From Megascapheus bottae (taxonomy: Eukaryota; Chordata; Mammalia; Rodentia; Geomyidae), in assembly GCA_024803745.1 (NCBI GenBank), contig JANJXV010000153.1, positions 248,001 through 312,000 on the forward strand: a DNA stretch of 64,000 nt. Direction: 5' to 3'. The notes beneath the pieces were generated by a model. The model was not told where the DNA came from and did no database searches. It saw nothing but the letters and a program-made list of their open reading frames with translations. The position numbers and the translations under genes were made by a program. Below, piece by piece: positions 14,263-29,941 of the stretch (its first letter is position 1; the number at the start of each line of letters is the position of its first letter).

Positions 14263-16168
14263 TTTGAATTAACACATCTCCATTCTGACTTCACACACCT
14301 CAATTCTGTGACTTCACACACCTCCATTCTATGAATTCACATACCTCATTTCTGAGTTGACACACCTCCATTCTGTGACTTCACATACCTCCAATCTGAC
14401 TTCACACACCTCCATTCTATGACTTCACACACCTCCATTCGGTGACTTCATAAACCACCATTCTATGGCTTCACACATCTCCATTGTGACTTCACACACC
14501 TCCATTCTATGAGTTCACACAGCTCAATTCTGACTTCACACACCTCTATTCTATGACTTCGCACACCTCTATTCTGACTTCACACATCTCCATCCTGTGA
14601 CTTCTCACACCTCCATTCTCTGACTTGACACACCTCCATTGTGTGACTTCACACACCTCCACTCTGTGACTTTACACACCTCCATTCTGTGTCTTCACAC
14701 ACCTCCGTCCTGTGATTTCACACACCTCCATTCTATGACTTCACATACCTCCGTTCTATGGTTTCACACACCTCCATTTTATGACTTCACACACCTCCAT
14801 TCTATGACTTCACACGCTTCCATTCTGTGACTAGACACACCTCCATTCTATGACTTCACACACCTCCATTCTATGACTTCACACATCTGCATTCTGACTT
14901 CACACACCTCCATTCTATGACTTCGCTCACCTCCCTTCTCTGACTTCACACATCTCCATTCTGACTTCACACGCCTCCAATCTATGACTTCACACAACAC
15001 CCTTCTCTGAATTCACACACCTCCATTCTGTAACTTCACACACTTCCAATGTTTGACTTCACAAACCTCCATTCCATGACTTCATACACATACATTCTAT
15101 GACTTCACACAACTCCTTTCTTTGACTTCACAAAATTCCATTTTGATTTCACACACCTCCACTCTGTGACTTCACACACCTCCATTTGTGACTTCACACA
15201 TCACAATTTTGACTTCACACACCTCCATTCTGTGACTCACACACCTCCATTATGAGTTAACACACCTCCATTTGTGACTTCACACACCTGCATTGTGACT
15301 TCACACACCTCCATTCTATGACTTCACACACTTCCATTCTATGACTTCACACACGTCCATTCTGTGACTTCACACACCTCCACTCTGAATTCACACACTT
15401 CCATTCTGTGTCTTCACACACCTCCATTCTGTGACTTCACACACCTCGTTATATGACTTCACACACCTATATTCTGTGACCTCACACACCTCAAATCTGA
15501 GTCCACACCCCTCCATAGTGTGACTTCACACACCTCCATTCTGTGACTTCACACACCCCCATTCTATGTCTTCACACACCTCCATTCTATGACTTCACAC
15601 ACCTCCATTCTATGACTTCAGAAACCTATATTGTGACTTCACACACCTCCATTCTATGACATCACACACCTCCATTCTGTGACTTCACACACCTCCATTC
15701 TATGACTTCACACACCTCCAATCTGACTTCACACACCTCCATTCTGACTTCACAAACCTCAATTCTGTGAATTCACACATCTCCATTCTATGATTTCACA
15801 CACCTCCATTCTATGACTTCACAGACCTCCATTCTATGACTTCACACACCTCCTTTCTGAGTTCACACACATCCATTCTGTGACTTCACACACCTCCATT
15901 GTGACTTCATACACCTCCATTCTATGAGTTCACACACCTCCATTCTGACTTCACACACTTCCATACTATGACTTCACACAGCTCCATTCTGACTTCACAC
16001 ACCTCCATTCTATGACTTCGCACACCTCTATTCTGACTTCACACAACTGCATTCTGTGACTTCACACACCTCCATTCTATGACTTCACACACCTCCATTC
16101 TGTGACTTCACACACCCCCACTCTATGACTTTACACACCTCCATTCTGTGACTTCACACACCTCCATT

Positions 16169-19100
16169 CTATGACTTCACATACCTCCTTTCTGAGTTGA
16201 CACACCTCTATTCTGTGACTTCACATACCTCCAATCTGACTTCACACACCTCCATTCTTTGACTTCACACACCTCTATTCTGTGACTTCAAAAACCACCA
16301 TTCTATGACTTCAAACATCTCTATTGTGACTTCACACACCTCCATTCTATGAGTTCACATAGCTCCATTCTGACTTCACACACCTCCATTCTATGACTTC
16401 GCACACCTCTATTCTGACTTCACACCCCTCCATTCTGTGATTTCACATACCTCCACTCTTTGACTTCACACACCTCCATTCTATGATTTCACACACCTCC
16501 ATTCTATGATTTCACACAGCTCCATTCTATGACTTCACACAACGCCTTTCTGAGTTCACACACCTTCATTCATTGACTTCACACACCTCCAATCTGACTT
16601 CACATACCTCCATTCTATGACTTCACACACCTCCTTTCTGAGTTCACACACCTCCATTCTATGAATTCCCACAGCTCCATTCTGACTTAACACACCTCCA
16701 TTCTATGACTTCGCATACCTCTATTCTGACTTCATACACCTCCATTCTGTGACTTCAAAGACCTCCATTCTGTGACTTCAAAACCTCCGTTATGTGACTT
16801 CACACACCTCAACTCTGTCACTTTACACACCTCCATTCTGTGACTTCTCACACCTCCATTCTGTGATTTCACACACCTCCATTCTATGACTTCACACACC
16901 TCCATTCTTTGACTTCACACACCTCCATTCTATGACTTCACACACCTCCATTCTATGAATTCACACTCCTCCATTCTGTGACTTCACACACCTCCATTCT
17001 GAGTTCAGACACCTCCATTCTGTGACTTCACATACCTCCAATATATGACTTCACACCCGTCCATTCTTTGACTTCACGCACCTCCATTTTGAATTCACAC
17101 ACCTCCATTTTGTGACTTCACACACCTTCTTTCTATGACTTCACACACCTCCATTCTCTGACTTCACACACCTCCATTTTATGACTTCACTCACCTCCAT
17201 TCTGTAAATTCACACGCTTCCAATGTTTGACGTCACAAACCTCCATTCCATGACTTCATACACCTCCATTCTATGACTTCACACACATCCATTCTTTGAC
17301 CTCACACACCTCCATTTTGACTTCACACACCTCCATTCTGTGACTTCACACACCTGCATTTCTGACTTCACACACCACAATTGTGACTTCACACACGTCC
17401 ATTCTTTGACTTCACGCACCTCCATTTTGACTTCACACACCTCCATTTTGTGACTTCACACACTTCCATTCTATGACTTCACACACCTCCATTCTATGAC
17501 TTCACACACCTACATTGTGACTTCAAACACCTACGTTCTATCAGTTCACACACCTGCATTGTGACTTCACACACTTCCATTCTGTGACTTCACACACCTC
17601 CATTTTGAATTCACACACCTCCAATCTATGACTTCACACACCTCCATTCTATGACTTCACACACCTCCATTCTGTAATTTCACACACTTCCAATGTTTGA
17701 CTTCACAAACCTCCATTCTTTGACTTCACACACCTCCATTCTATGACCTCTCACACCTCCATTGTGACTTCACACATCTCCGTTCTGTGACTTCACACAC
17801 CTCCCTTCTGTGACTTGACACACCTCCATTCTTTGACTTCACACACCTCCATTCTTTGACTTCACACACCTCCATTTTGACATCACACACCTCCATTCTG
17901 TGACTTCACACTCCTCCATTTGTGACTTCACACACCACAATTTTGACTTCACACACCTCCATTCTGTGACTTCACACACTTCCACTCTGTGACTTTACAC
18001 ACCTCCATTCTGTGTCTTCACACACCTCCATTCTATGACTTCACACACCTCCATTCTTTGACTTCACACACCTCCATTCTATGACTTCACACACCTCCAA
18101 TGTGACTTCACACATCGCCGTTCTACGACTTCACGCTCCTCCCTTCTGTGACTTGACACACCTCCATTTTATGACTTCACACACCTCCATTCTATGACTT
18201 CACACACGTCCATTCTGTAATTTCACACGCTTCCAATGTTTGACGTCACAAACCTCCATTCCATGACTTCATACACCTCCATTCTATGACTTCACACACA
18301 TCCATTCTTTGATCTCACACACCTCCATTTTGACTTCACACACCTCCATTCTGTGACTACACACACCTGCATTTGTGACTTCACACACAATTGTGACTTC
18401 ACACACGTCCATTCTTTGACTTCACAAACCTCCATTTTGACTTCACACACCTCTATTTTGTGACTTCACACACCTCCATTCTATGACTTCACACACCTCC
18501 ATTCTATGACTTCACACACCTACATTGTGACTTCAAACACCTACGTTCTATCAGTTCACACACCTGCATTGTGACTTCACACACTTCCATTCTATGACTT
18601 CACACACCTCCATTCTGAATTCTCACACCTCCATTCTGACTTCACACACCTCAATTCTGTGACTTCACACACCTCCATTCTGTGACTTCACACACCTGGA
18701 TTTGTGACTTCACACACCACCGTTGTGACTTCACACCCGTCCATTCTTTGACTTCACACACCTCCATTTTGACTTCACACACCTCCATTTTGTGACTTCA
18801 CACACCTTCTTTCTATGACTTCACACACCTCCATTCTATGACTTCACACACCTACATTGTGACTTCAAACACCTACGTTATATCAGTTCACACACCTGCA
18901 TTGTGACTTCACACACTTCCATTCTGTGACTTCACACACCTCCAGTCTGAATTCACGCACCTCCATTCTGACTGCACACACCTCAATTCTGTGACTTCAC
19001 ACACCTTCATTCTATGATTTCCCACACCTCCATTCTTTGACTTCACACACCTCCATTCTATGACTTCACATACCTCCTTTCTGAGTTCACACACCTCCAT

Positions 19101-22100
19101 TCATTGACTTCACACACCTCCAATCTGACTTCACACACCTCCATTCTGTGACTTCACACACCTCAACTCTGTCACTTTACACACCTCCATTCTGTGACTT
19201 CTCACACCTCCATTCTGTGATTTCACACACCTCCATTCTATGACTTCACACACCTCCATTCTTTGACTTCACACACCTCCATTCTATGACTTCACACACC
19301 TCCATTGTGACTTCACACATCGCCGTTCTGTGACTTCACACACCTCCCTTCTGTGACTTGACACACCTCCATTTTATGACTTCACACACCTCCATTCTAT
19401 GACTTCACACACCTCCATTCTGTAATTTCACACGCTTCCAATGTTGGACATCACAAACCTCCATTCTATGACTTCATACACCTCCATTCTATGACTTCAC
19501 ACACATCCATTCTTTGACCTCACACACCTCCATTTTGACTTCACACACCTCCATTCTGTGACTTCACACACCTGCATTTGTGACTTCACACACCACAATT
19601 GTGACTTAACACACGTCCATTCTTTGACTTCACACACCTCCATTTTGACTTCACACACCTCCATTCTGAGTTAACACACTTCCATTTGTGACTTCACACA
19701 CCTCCATTCTGACTTCACACACCTCCATTCTATGACTTCACACACTTCCATTCTATGACTTCACACACCTCCATTCTGTAACTTCACATACTTCCAATAT
19801 TTGACTACACCAACCTCCATTCCATGACTTCATACACATCCATTCTATGACTTCACACAAATCCTTTCTTTGACTTCACAAAATTCCATTTTGATTTCAC
19901 ACACCTCCAATGTGACTTCACACACCTCCATTTGTGACTTCACACATCAAAATTTTGACTTCACACACCTCCATTCTGTGTCTTCACACACCTCCATTCT
20001 GAGTTAACACACTTCCATTTGTGACTTCACACACCTCCATTCTGACTTCACACACCTCCATTCTATGACTTCACACACTTCCATTCTATGACTTCACACA
20101 CCTCCATTCTGTGACTTCACACACCTCCACTCTGAGTTCACACACCTCCATTCTGTGTCTTCACACACCTCCATTCTTTGACTTCACACACCTCGTTATA
20201 TGACTTCACACACCTCCATTCTGTGACCTCACACACCTCAAGTCTGCGTTTACACCCCTCCATAGTGTGACTTCACACACCTCCATTCTGTGACTTCACA
20301 CACCCCCATTTTATGTCTTCACACACCTCCATTCTATGACTTCACACACCTCCATTCTATGACTTTACACACCTGCATTCTGTGACTTCACACACCTCCA
20401 TTCTATGACATCACACACCTCCATTCTGTGACTTCACACACCTCCATTCTATGACTTCACAAATCTCCATTCTATGACTTCAGAAACCTACATTGTGACT
20501 TCACACACCTCTATTCTATGAGTTCAGACACCTGCATTGTGACTTCACACACCTCCATTCTCTGACTTCACACACCTACATTCTGACTTCACACACCTCC
20601 ATTCTGACTTCACACACCTCAATTCTGTGACTTCACACACCTCCATTGTATGATTTCACACACCTCCATTCTATGACTTCACAGACCTCCATTCTATGAC
20701 TTCACACACCTCCTTTCTGAGTTCACACACATCCATTCTGTGACTTCACACACCTCCATTGTGACTTCATACACCTCCATTCTATGAGTTCACACACCTC
20801 CATTCTGACTTCACACACTTCCATTCTATGACTTCACACAGCTCCATTCTGACTTCTGACACCTCCATTCTATGACTTCTCACACCTCTATTCTGACTTC
20901 ACACAACTGCATTCTGTGACTTCACACACCTCCATTCTATGACTTCACACACCTCCATTCTGTGACTTCACACACCTCCACTCTGTGACTTTACACACCT
21001 CCATTCTGTGACTTCACACACCTCCATTCTGTGATTTCACACACAATCCATTCTATGACTTCACAAACCTCCATTCTTTGATTTCACACACCTCCATTCT
21101 ATGACTTCACACACCTGCATTGTGACTTCATACAACTCCATTCTGTGAATTCACACACCTCCTTTCTGTGACTTCACACACCTCCATACTATGACTTCCA
21201 CACACCTTCAATCTATGACTTCACAACCTCCATTCTATGACTTCACACACTTCCAGTCTATGACTTCACAAACCTCCATTCTATGACTTCACAAACCTGC
21301 AATCTGACTTCACACACCTCCATTATCTGACTTCACACACCTCCATTCTATGCCTTCACACACCTCCATTCTGTAACTTCACACGCTTCCAATGTTTGAC
21401 TTCACAAACCTCCATTCCATGACTTCATACACCTCCATTCTATGACTTCACACACATCCATTCTTTGACCTCACACACCTCCATGTTGACTTCACACACC
21501 TCTATTCTGTGACTTCACACACCTGCATTTGTGACTTCACACACCACAATTTTGACTTCACACACGTCCATTCTTTGACTTCACACACCTCCATTTTGAC
21601 TTCACACACTTCCATTCTGTGACTTCACACACCTCCATTCTGTGACTTCACACACCTACATTGTTTGACTTCACACACCTCCATTTTGACTTCACACACC
21701 TCCATTCTATGACTTCACACACCTTCATTCTTACTTCAGAAACATCCATTCTATGACTTCACAAACCTCCCTTCTGTGAATTCACACACATCCATTCTGG
21801 GTTCACACACCTCCATTCTGTGACTTCACACATCTTCATTCTATGACTTCACACACCTCCATCTGTGACTTCACACACCTCCATTCTATGCCTTCACACT
21901 CCTCCATTCTATGAGTTCACACACCTCCATTCTGTGACTTCACACACATCCATTCTATGACTTCACACACCTCCATTCTGACTTCACACACTTCCATTTT
22001 GACTTCAAAGACCTCATTTCTGTGACTTCACACACCTACATTCTATGATATCACACACCTCCATTCTATGACTTCACACACCTCCATTCTCTGACTTCAC

Positions 22101-24966
22101 ACACCTCCTTTCTCAGGTGACACACTTCCATTCTGTGACTTCACACACCTCCAATCTGACCTCACACACCTCCATTCTATGACTTCACACACCTCCATTC
22201 TATGACTTCACACACCTCCATTCTTTGACTTCACACACCTCCATTCTATGATTTCACACACCTCCATTCTTTGACTTCACACACCTCCTTTCTGTGACTT
22301 CCCACACCTCCATTCTGAGAATTCACACACCTCCACTCTGTGACTAAACACACCTCCACTCTGTGACTACACACACCTCCATTTTGTGATTTCACACACA
22401 TCCATTCTATGACTTCACACACCTCCATTCTATGACTTCACATATCTCCTTTCTATGAATTCACACACCTTCATTGTGACTTCACACAACTCTATTTTGT
22501 GACTTCACACACTTGCCTTCTGTGACTTCACACACCTCCATTCTATGACTTCACACCTCCATTCTATGACTTCACATCTCCATTCTGTGACTTCACACAC
22601 CTCCATTCTGACATCACACACCTACATTCTATGACTTCACACACTTCCATTCTATGATTTCACACACCTCCATTCTGTGACTTCACTCACCTCCATTGTG
22701 AGTTCACACACCTCCATTCTGTGACATCACACACCTTGATTCTCTGACTTCACACACCTCCATTCTACGATTTCACACACCTCCATTCTGTGACATCACA
22801 CATCTCCATTCTATCATTTCACACAACTCCATTCTGTGACTCCACACACCTCCATTCTGAGTTCACACACCTCCATTCTGTGAGTTCACACACCTCCAAT
22901 ATATGACTTCACACACCTCCATTTTGTGACTTTGCACACCTCCATTCTATGACTTCACACACCTCCATTCTATGACTTCACACACCTACATTGTGACTTC
23001 ACACACACCTCCATTCTGTGACTTCACACACCTCCATTCTATGACTTCACACACCTCCATTTTGAATTAACACATCTCCATTCTGACTTCACACACCTCA
23101 ATTCTGTGACTTCACACACCTCCATTCTATGAATTCACATACCTCATTTCTGAGTTGACACACCTCCATTCTGTGACTTCACATACCTCCAATCTGACTT
23201 CACACACCTCCATTCTATGACTTCACACACCTCCATTCGGTGACTTCATAAACCACCATTCTATGGCTTCACACATCTCCATTGTGACTTCACACACCTC
23301 CATTCTATGAGTTCACACAGCTCAATTCTGACTTCACACACCTCTATTCTATGACTTCGCACACCTCTATTCTGACTTCACACATCTCCATCCTGTGACT
23401 TCTCACACCTCCATTCTCTGACTTGACACACCTCCATTGTGTGACTTCACACACCTCCACTCTGTGACTTTACACACCTCCATTCTGTGTCTTCACACAC
23501 CTCCGTCCTGTGATTTCACACACCTCCATTCTATGACTTCACATACCTCCGTTCTATGGTTTCACACACCTCCATTTTATGACTTCACACACCTCCATTC
23601 TATGACTTCACACGCTTCCATTCTGAGACTAGACACACCTCCATTCTATGACTTCACACACCTCCATTCTATGACTTCACACATCTGCATTCTGACTTCA
23701 CACACCTCCATTCTATGACTTCGCTCACCTCCCTTCTCTGACTTCACACATCTCCATTCTGACTTCACACGCCTCCAATCTATGACTTCACACAACACCC
23801 TTCTCTGAATTCACACACCTCCATTCTGTAACTTCACACACTTCCAATGTTTGACTTCACAAACCTCCATTCCATGACTTCATACACATACATTCTATGA
23901 CTTCACACAACTCCTTTCTTTGACTTCACAAAATTCCATTTTGATTTCACACACCTCCACTCTGTGACTTCACACACCTCCATTTGTGACTTCACACATC
24001 ACAATTTTGACTTCACACACCTCCATTCTGTGACTCACACACCTCCATTATGAGTTAACACACCTCCATTTGTGACTTCACACACCTGCATTGTGACTTC
24101 ACACACCTCCATTCTATGACTTCACACACTTCCATTCTATGACTTCACACACGTCCATTCTGTGACTTCACACACCTCCACTCTGAATTCACACACTTCC
24201 ATTCTGTGTCTTCACACACCTCCATTCTGTGACTTCACACACCTCGTTATATGACTTCACACACCTATATTCTGTGACCTCACACACCTCAAATCTGAGT
24301 CCACACCCCTCCATAGTGTGACTTCACACACCTCCATTCTGTGACTTCACACACCCCCATTCTATGTCTTCACACACTTCCATTCTATGACTTCACACAC
24401 CTCCATTCTATGACTTCAGAAACCTATATTGTGACTTCACACACCTCCATTCTATGACATCACACACCTCCATTCTGTGACTTCACACACCTCCATTCTA
24501 TGACTTCACACACCTCCAATCTGACTTCACACACCTCCATTCTGACTTCACAAACCTCAATTCTGTGAATTCACACATCTCCATTCTATGATTTCACACA
24601 CCTCCATTCTATGACTTCACAGACCTCCATTCTATGACTTCACACACCTCCTTTTTGAGTTCACACACATCCATTCTGTGACTTCACACACCTCCATTGT
24701 GACTTCATACACCTCCATTCTATGAGTTCACACACCTCCATTCTGACTTCACACACTTCCATACTATGACTTCACACAGCTCCATTCTGACTTCACACAC
24801 CTCCATTCTATGACTTCGCACACCTCTATTCTGACTTCACACAACTGCATTCTGTGACTTCACACACCTCCATTCTATGACTTCACACACCTCCATTCTG
24901 TGACTTCACACACCCCCACTCTATGACTTTACACACCTCCATTCTGTGACTTCACACACCTCCATT
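16169..24966 (+). repeat. Higher-order block C, copy 2 (right half of 8.8-kb tandem pair)
   Basis: This begins at the tandem junction and repeats 7308-16168 in order. Near 16645 it carries CTCCTTTCTGAG where copy 1 has CACCATTGTGAC of the same length, suggesting a small conversion tract. It shares CTCTATTCTG near 16206 with the copies at 43943 and 53708 rather than with copy 1. Private changes include TTCCAATATTTGAC near 19792, CTGAGACTAG near 23623 and CTTTTTGAG near 24649. It continues without a break into block D at its right end. Confidence 0.82.
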
Positions 24967-26440
24967 CTGTGATTGCACACACAATCCATTCTATGACTTC
25001 ACAAACCTCCATTCTTTGATTTCACACACCTCCATTCTATGACTTCACACACCTGCATTGTGACTTCATACAACTCCATTCTGTGAATTCAAACCCCTCC
25101 TTTCTGTGACTTCACACACCTCCATACTATGACTTCCACACACCTTCAATCTATGTCTTCACAACCTCCATTCTATGATTTCACACACTTCCAATCTATG
25201 ACTTCACAAACCTCCATTCTATGACTTCACAAACCTGCAATCTGACTTCACACACCTCCATTATCTGACTTCACACACCTCCATTCTATGACTTCACACA
25301 CCTCCATTCTGTAACTTCACACGCTTCCAATGTTTGACTTCACAAACCTCCATTCCATGACTTCATACACCTCCATTCTATGACTTCACACACATCCATT
25401 CTTTGACCTCACACACCTCCATTTTGACTTCACACACCTCCATTCTGTGACTTCACACACCTGCATTTGTGACTTCACACACCACAATTTTGACTTCACA
25501 CACGTCCATTCTTTGACTTCACACACCTCCATTTTGACTTCACACACTTCCATTCTGTGACTTCACACACCTCCATTCTGTGACTTCACACACCTACATT
25601 GTTTGACTTCACACACCTCCATTTTGACTTCACACACCTCCATTCTATGACTTCACACACCTTCATTCTTACTTCAGAAACATCCATTCTATGACTTCAC
25701 ATACCTCCCTTCTGTGAATTCACACACCTACATTCTGGGTTCACACACCACCTTTCTGTGACTTCGCACACCTCCATTCTATGACTTCACACCCCTCCAT
25801 TTGTGACTTCACACACCTCCATTCTATGACTTCACACTCCTCCATTCTATGAGTTCACACACCTCCATTCTGTGACTTCACACACCTCCATTCTATGACT
25901 TCACACACCTCCATTCTGACTTCACACACTTCCATTTTGACTTCAAAGACCTCATTTCTGTGACTTCACACACCTCCATTCCATGATTTCACACACCTCC
26001 ATTCTATGACTTCACACACCTCCATTCTATGACTTCACACACCTCCTTTCTGAGTTGACACACTTCCATTCTGTGACTTCACACACCTCCAATCTGACCT
26101 CACAAACCTCCATTCTATGACTTCACACACCTCCATTCTATGACTTCACACACCTCCATTCTTTGCCTTCACACACGTCCATTCTATGAATTCACACACC
26201 TCCGTTCCTTGACTTCACACACCTCCATTCTGTGACTTCCCACACCTCCGTTCTGAGAATTCACACACCTCCACTCTGTGACTTTACACACCTCGACTCT
26301 GTGACTACACACACCTCCATTTTGTGATTTCACACACCTCCATTGTATGACTTCACACACCTCCATTCTATGACTTCACATACCTCCTTTCTGAGTTCAC
26401 ACACCTCCATTCATTGACTTCACACACCTCCAATCTGACT
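24967..26440 (+). repeat. Block D, copy 1 (right part)
   Basis: This satellite stretch, together with the preceding part from about 24100, recurs at 50015-52360 (shift 25916) and at 61260-63600 (shift 37161). Markers are GATTGCACACACAATCC near 24972, AATTCAAACCCCTCC near 25086 and ACACCACCTTTCTG near 25744. The match to both other copies ends near 26440, where this copy reads ACACATCCATTCTGACTTAAC while the others continue CTCCATTCTATGACTCC. Confidence 0.8.
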
Positions 26441-27810
26441 TCACACACATCCATTCTGACTTAACACACCTCAATTCTGTGACTTCACACACCTCCATTG
26501 TATGATTTCACACACCTCCATTCTATGACTTCACAGAACTCCATGCTCTGACTTCACACACCTCCTTTCTGAGTTCACACACATCCATTCTGTGACTTCA
26601 CACACCTCCATTGTGACTTCATACACCTCCATTCTATGAATTCACACACCCCCATTCTGACTTCACACACTTCCATTCTATGACTTTACACAGCTCCATT
26701 CTGACTTCACACACCTCCATTCTATGACTTCACACACCTCCATTCTATGACTTCACACACTTCCATTCTATGCCTTTACACATCTCCATTCTGTGACTTC
26801 ACACACCTCCATTCTATGACATCACACACCTCCATTCTGTGACTTCACACACCTCCATTCTATGACTTCACACACCTCCATTCTATGACTTCAGAAACCT
26901 ACATTGTGACTTCACACACCTCCATTATATTAGTTCACACACCTGCATTGTGACTTCACCCATCTCCATTCTCTGACTTCACACACCTCCATTCTGAATT
27001 CACACACCTCCATTCTGACTTCACACACCTCAATTCTATGACTTCACACACCTCCATTCTATGATTTCACACACCTCCATTCTATGACTTCACAGACCTC
27101 CCTTCTGTGAATTCACACACATCCATTCTGGGTTCACACACCTCCATTCTGTGACTTCACACATCTTCATTCTATGACTTCACACACCTCCATCTGTGAC
27201 TTCACACACCTCCATTCTATGCCTTCACACTCCTCCATTCTATGAGTTCACACACCTCCATTCTGTGACTTCACACACATCCATTCTATGACTTCACACA
27301 CCTCCATTCTGACTTCACACACTTCCATTTTGACTTCAAAGACCTCATTTCTGTGACTTCACACACCTACATTCTATGATATCACACACCTCCATTCTAT
27401 GACTTCACACACCTCCATTCTCTGACTTCACACACCTCCTTTCTCAGGTGACACACTTCCATTCTGTGACTTCACACACCTCCAATCTGACCTCACACAC
27501 CTCCATTCTATGACTTCACACCCCTCCATTCTATGACTTCACACACCTCCATTCTGTGACTTCAAAACCCACCATTCTATGACTTCACACATCTCCATTG
27601 TGACTTCACACACCTCCATTCTATGAGTTCACATAGCTCCATTCTGACTTCACACACCTCCATTCTATGACTTCGCACACCTCTATTCTGACTTCACACC
27701 CCTCCATTCTGTGATTTCACATGCCTCCACTCTTAGACTTCACACACCTCCATTCTATGATTTCACACCCCTCCATTCTATGATTTCACACAGCTCCATT
27801 CTATGACTTC
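26440..27810 (+). repeat. Mosaic stretch between block D and the 2.1-kb tandem pair
   Basis: Pieces of several higher-order contexts are joined here. About 26460-26700 resembles 11815-12060. About 27099-27560 matches about 12970-13430 (shift 14129) and includes the TTCTGGGTTC, CTCCATCTGTG and CTTTCTCAGGTG variants. About 27550-27810 resembles 36841-37100, including TTCAAAACCCACC. Each switch falls inside a common monomer and keeps the register, as expected for unequal exchange or conversion. No non-satellite sequence is present. Confidence 0.65.
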
Positions 27811-29941
27811 ACACAACTCCTTTCTGAGTTCACACACCTCCATTCATTGACTTCACACACCTCCACTCTGTGACTTTACACACCTCCATTCTGTGACTTC
27901 ACACACCTCCATTCTGTGATTTCACACACAATCCATTCTATGACTTCACAAACCTCCATTCTTTGATTTCACACACCTCCATTCTATGACTTCACACACC
28001 TCCATTGTGACTTCATACTACTCCATTCTGTGAATTCACACACCTCCTTTCTGTGACTTCACACACCTCCATACTATGACTTCCACACACCTTCAATCTA
28101 TGACTTCACAATCTCCATTCTATGACTTCACAGACTTACAATCTATGACTTCACAAACCTCCATTCTATGACTTCACACACCTGCAATCTGACTTCACAC
28201 ACCTCCATTCTCTGACTTCACACACCTTCATTCTATGACTTCACACATCTCCATTCTGTAACTTCACACGCTTCCAATGTTTGACGTCACAAACCTCCAT
28301 TCCATGACTTCATACACCTCCATTCTATGACTTCACACACATCCATTCTTTGACCTCACACACCTACATTTTGACTTCACACACCTCCATTCTGTGACTT
28401 CACACACCTGCATTTGTGACTTCACACACCACAATTTTGACTTCACACACGTCCATTCTTTGACTTCACACACCTCCATTTTGACTTCACACACCTCCAT
28501 TTTGTGACTTCACACACCTCCATTCTATGACTTCACACACCTCCATTCTATGACTTCACACACCTACATTGTGACTTCACACACCTACGTTCTATCAGTT
28601 CACACACCTGCATTGTGACTTCACACACCTCCATTCTATGACTTCACACACCTCCATTCTGAATTCACACACCACCATTCTGACTTCACACACCTCAATT
28701 CTGTGACTTCACACACCTCCATTCTATGATTTCCCACACCTCCATTCTTTGACTTCACACACCTCCATTCTATGACTTCACATACCTCCTTTCTGAGTTG
28801 ACACACCTCCATTCTGTGACTTCACATACCTCCAATCTGACTTCACACACCTCCATTCTATGATTCACACACCTCCATTCTGTGACTTCAAAATCCACCA
28901 TTCTATGACTTCACACATCTCCATTGTGACTTCACACACCTCCATTCTATGAGTTCACATAGCTCCATTCTGACTTCACACACCTCCATTCTATGACTTC
29001 GCACACCTCTATACTGGCTTCACACCCCTCCATTCTGTGATTTCACATACCTCCACTCTTAGACTTCACACACCTCCATTCTATGATTTCACACACCTCC
29101 ATTCTATGATTTCACACAGCTCCATTCTATGACTTCACACAACTCCTTTCTGAGTTCACACACCTCCATTCATTGACTTCACACACCTCCAATCTGACTT
29201 CACACACCTCCATTCTATGACTCCACACACTTCCATTCTGTGATTTCAAAAACCACAATTCTATGACTTCACACACCTCCATTGTGACTTCACATACCTC
29301 CATTCTAAGAGTTCACACACCTCCAATCTGACTTCACACACCTCCATTCTATGAATTCCCACAGCTTCATTCTGACTTAACACACCTCCATTCTATGACT
29401 TCGCATACCTTTATTCTGACTTCATACACCTCCATTCTGTGACTTCTCACACCTCCATTCTGTGATTTCACACACCTCCATTCTATGACTTCACACACCT
29501 CCATTCTTTGACTTCACACACCTCCATTCTATGACTTCACACACCTCCATTGTGACTTCACACATCGCCGTTCTGTGACTTCACACACATCCCTTCTGTG
29601 ACTTGACACACCTCCATTTTATGACTTCACACACCTCCATTCTATGACTTCACACACCTCCATTCTGTAATTTCACACCCTTCAAATGGTGGACGTCACA
29701 AACCTCCATTCCATGACTTCATACACCTCCATTCTATGACTTCACACACATCCATTCTTTGACCTCACACACCTCCATTTTGACTTCACACACCTCCATT
29801 CTGTGTCTTCACACACCTGCATTTGTGACTTCACACACCACAATTGTGACTTCACACGTCCATTCTTTGACTTCACACACCTCCATTTTGACTTCACACA
29901 CCTCCTTTTTGTGACTTCACATACCTCCATTCTATGACTTC
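27811..29941 (+). repeat. 2131-bp tandem duplication, copy 1
   Basis: This unit starts at ACACAACTCCTTTCTGAG and ends just before the same string recurs at 29942. Reading it against the next copy I found no difference. Rare variants shared at the same offset include TTCATACTACTCC, TATACTGGCTTC, CTCTTAGACTTC, GATTCACACACC (lacking one monomer base) and CTTCAAATGGTGGACGTC. The absence of private changes makes this look like the most recent large event in the window, or an assembly duplication. Confidence 0.9.

Larger units (their letters stand above)
7308..16168 (+). repeat. Higher-order block C, copy 1 (left half of 8.8-kb tandem pair)
   Basis: The next 8.8 kb repeats this segment: shift 8844 from about 7308 to 9825, then 8798 to about 16168. 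It also matches 53640-62130 with shift 46346, then 45959. Some bases look private to this copy: GGCTTC near 8475, TGCGCTG near 9722 and ATGCACC near 10157, where the other copies read GACTTC, TGCATTG and ACGCACC. The right boundary is the tandem junction, where the CTCTATGACTTTACAC neighbourhood runs into the CATACCTCCTTTCTGAG motif that marks the start of the next copy. Confidence 0.82.

Noticed and set aside
23437..23718. 93-codon + strand frame as a coding gene
   Set aside because: The homologous frames at 14639 and 60598 stop after 63 codons. The extension here results from one base change in a monomer (CTGAGACTAG near 23623), showing no coding constraint.
29682..29700. CRE in the CTTCAAATGGTGGACGTC monomer (also at about 31813)
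   Set aside because: The site reads GGACGTCA, not TGACGTCA, so the left half-site is broken. It was not counted among the 17.
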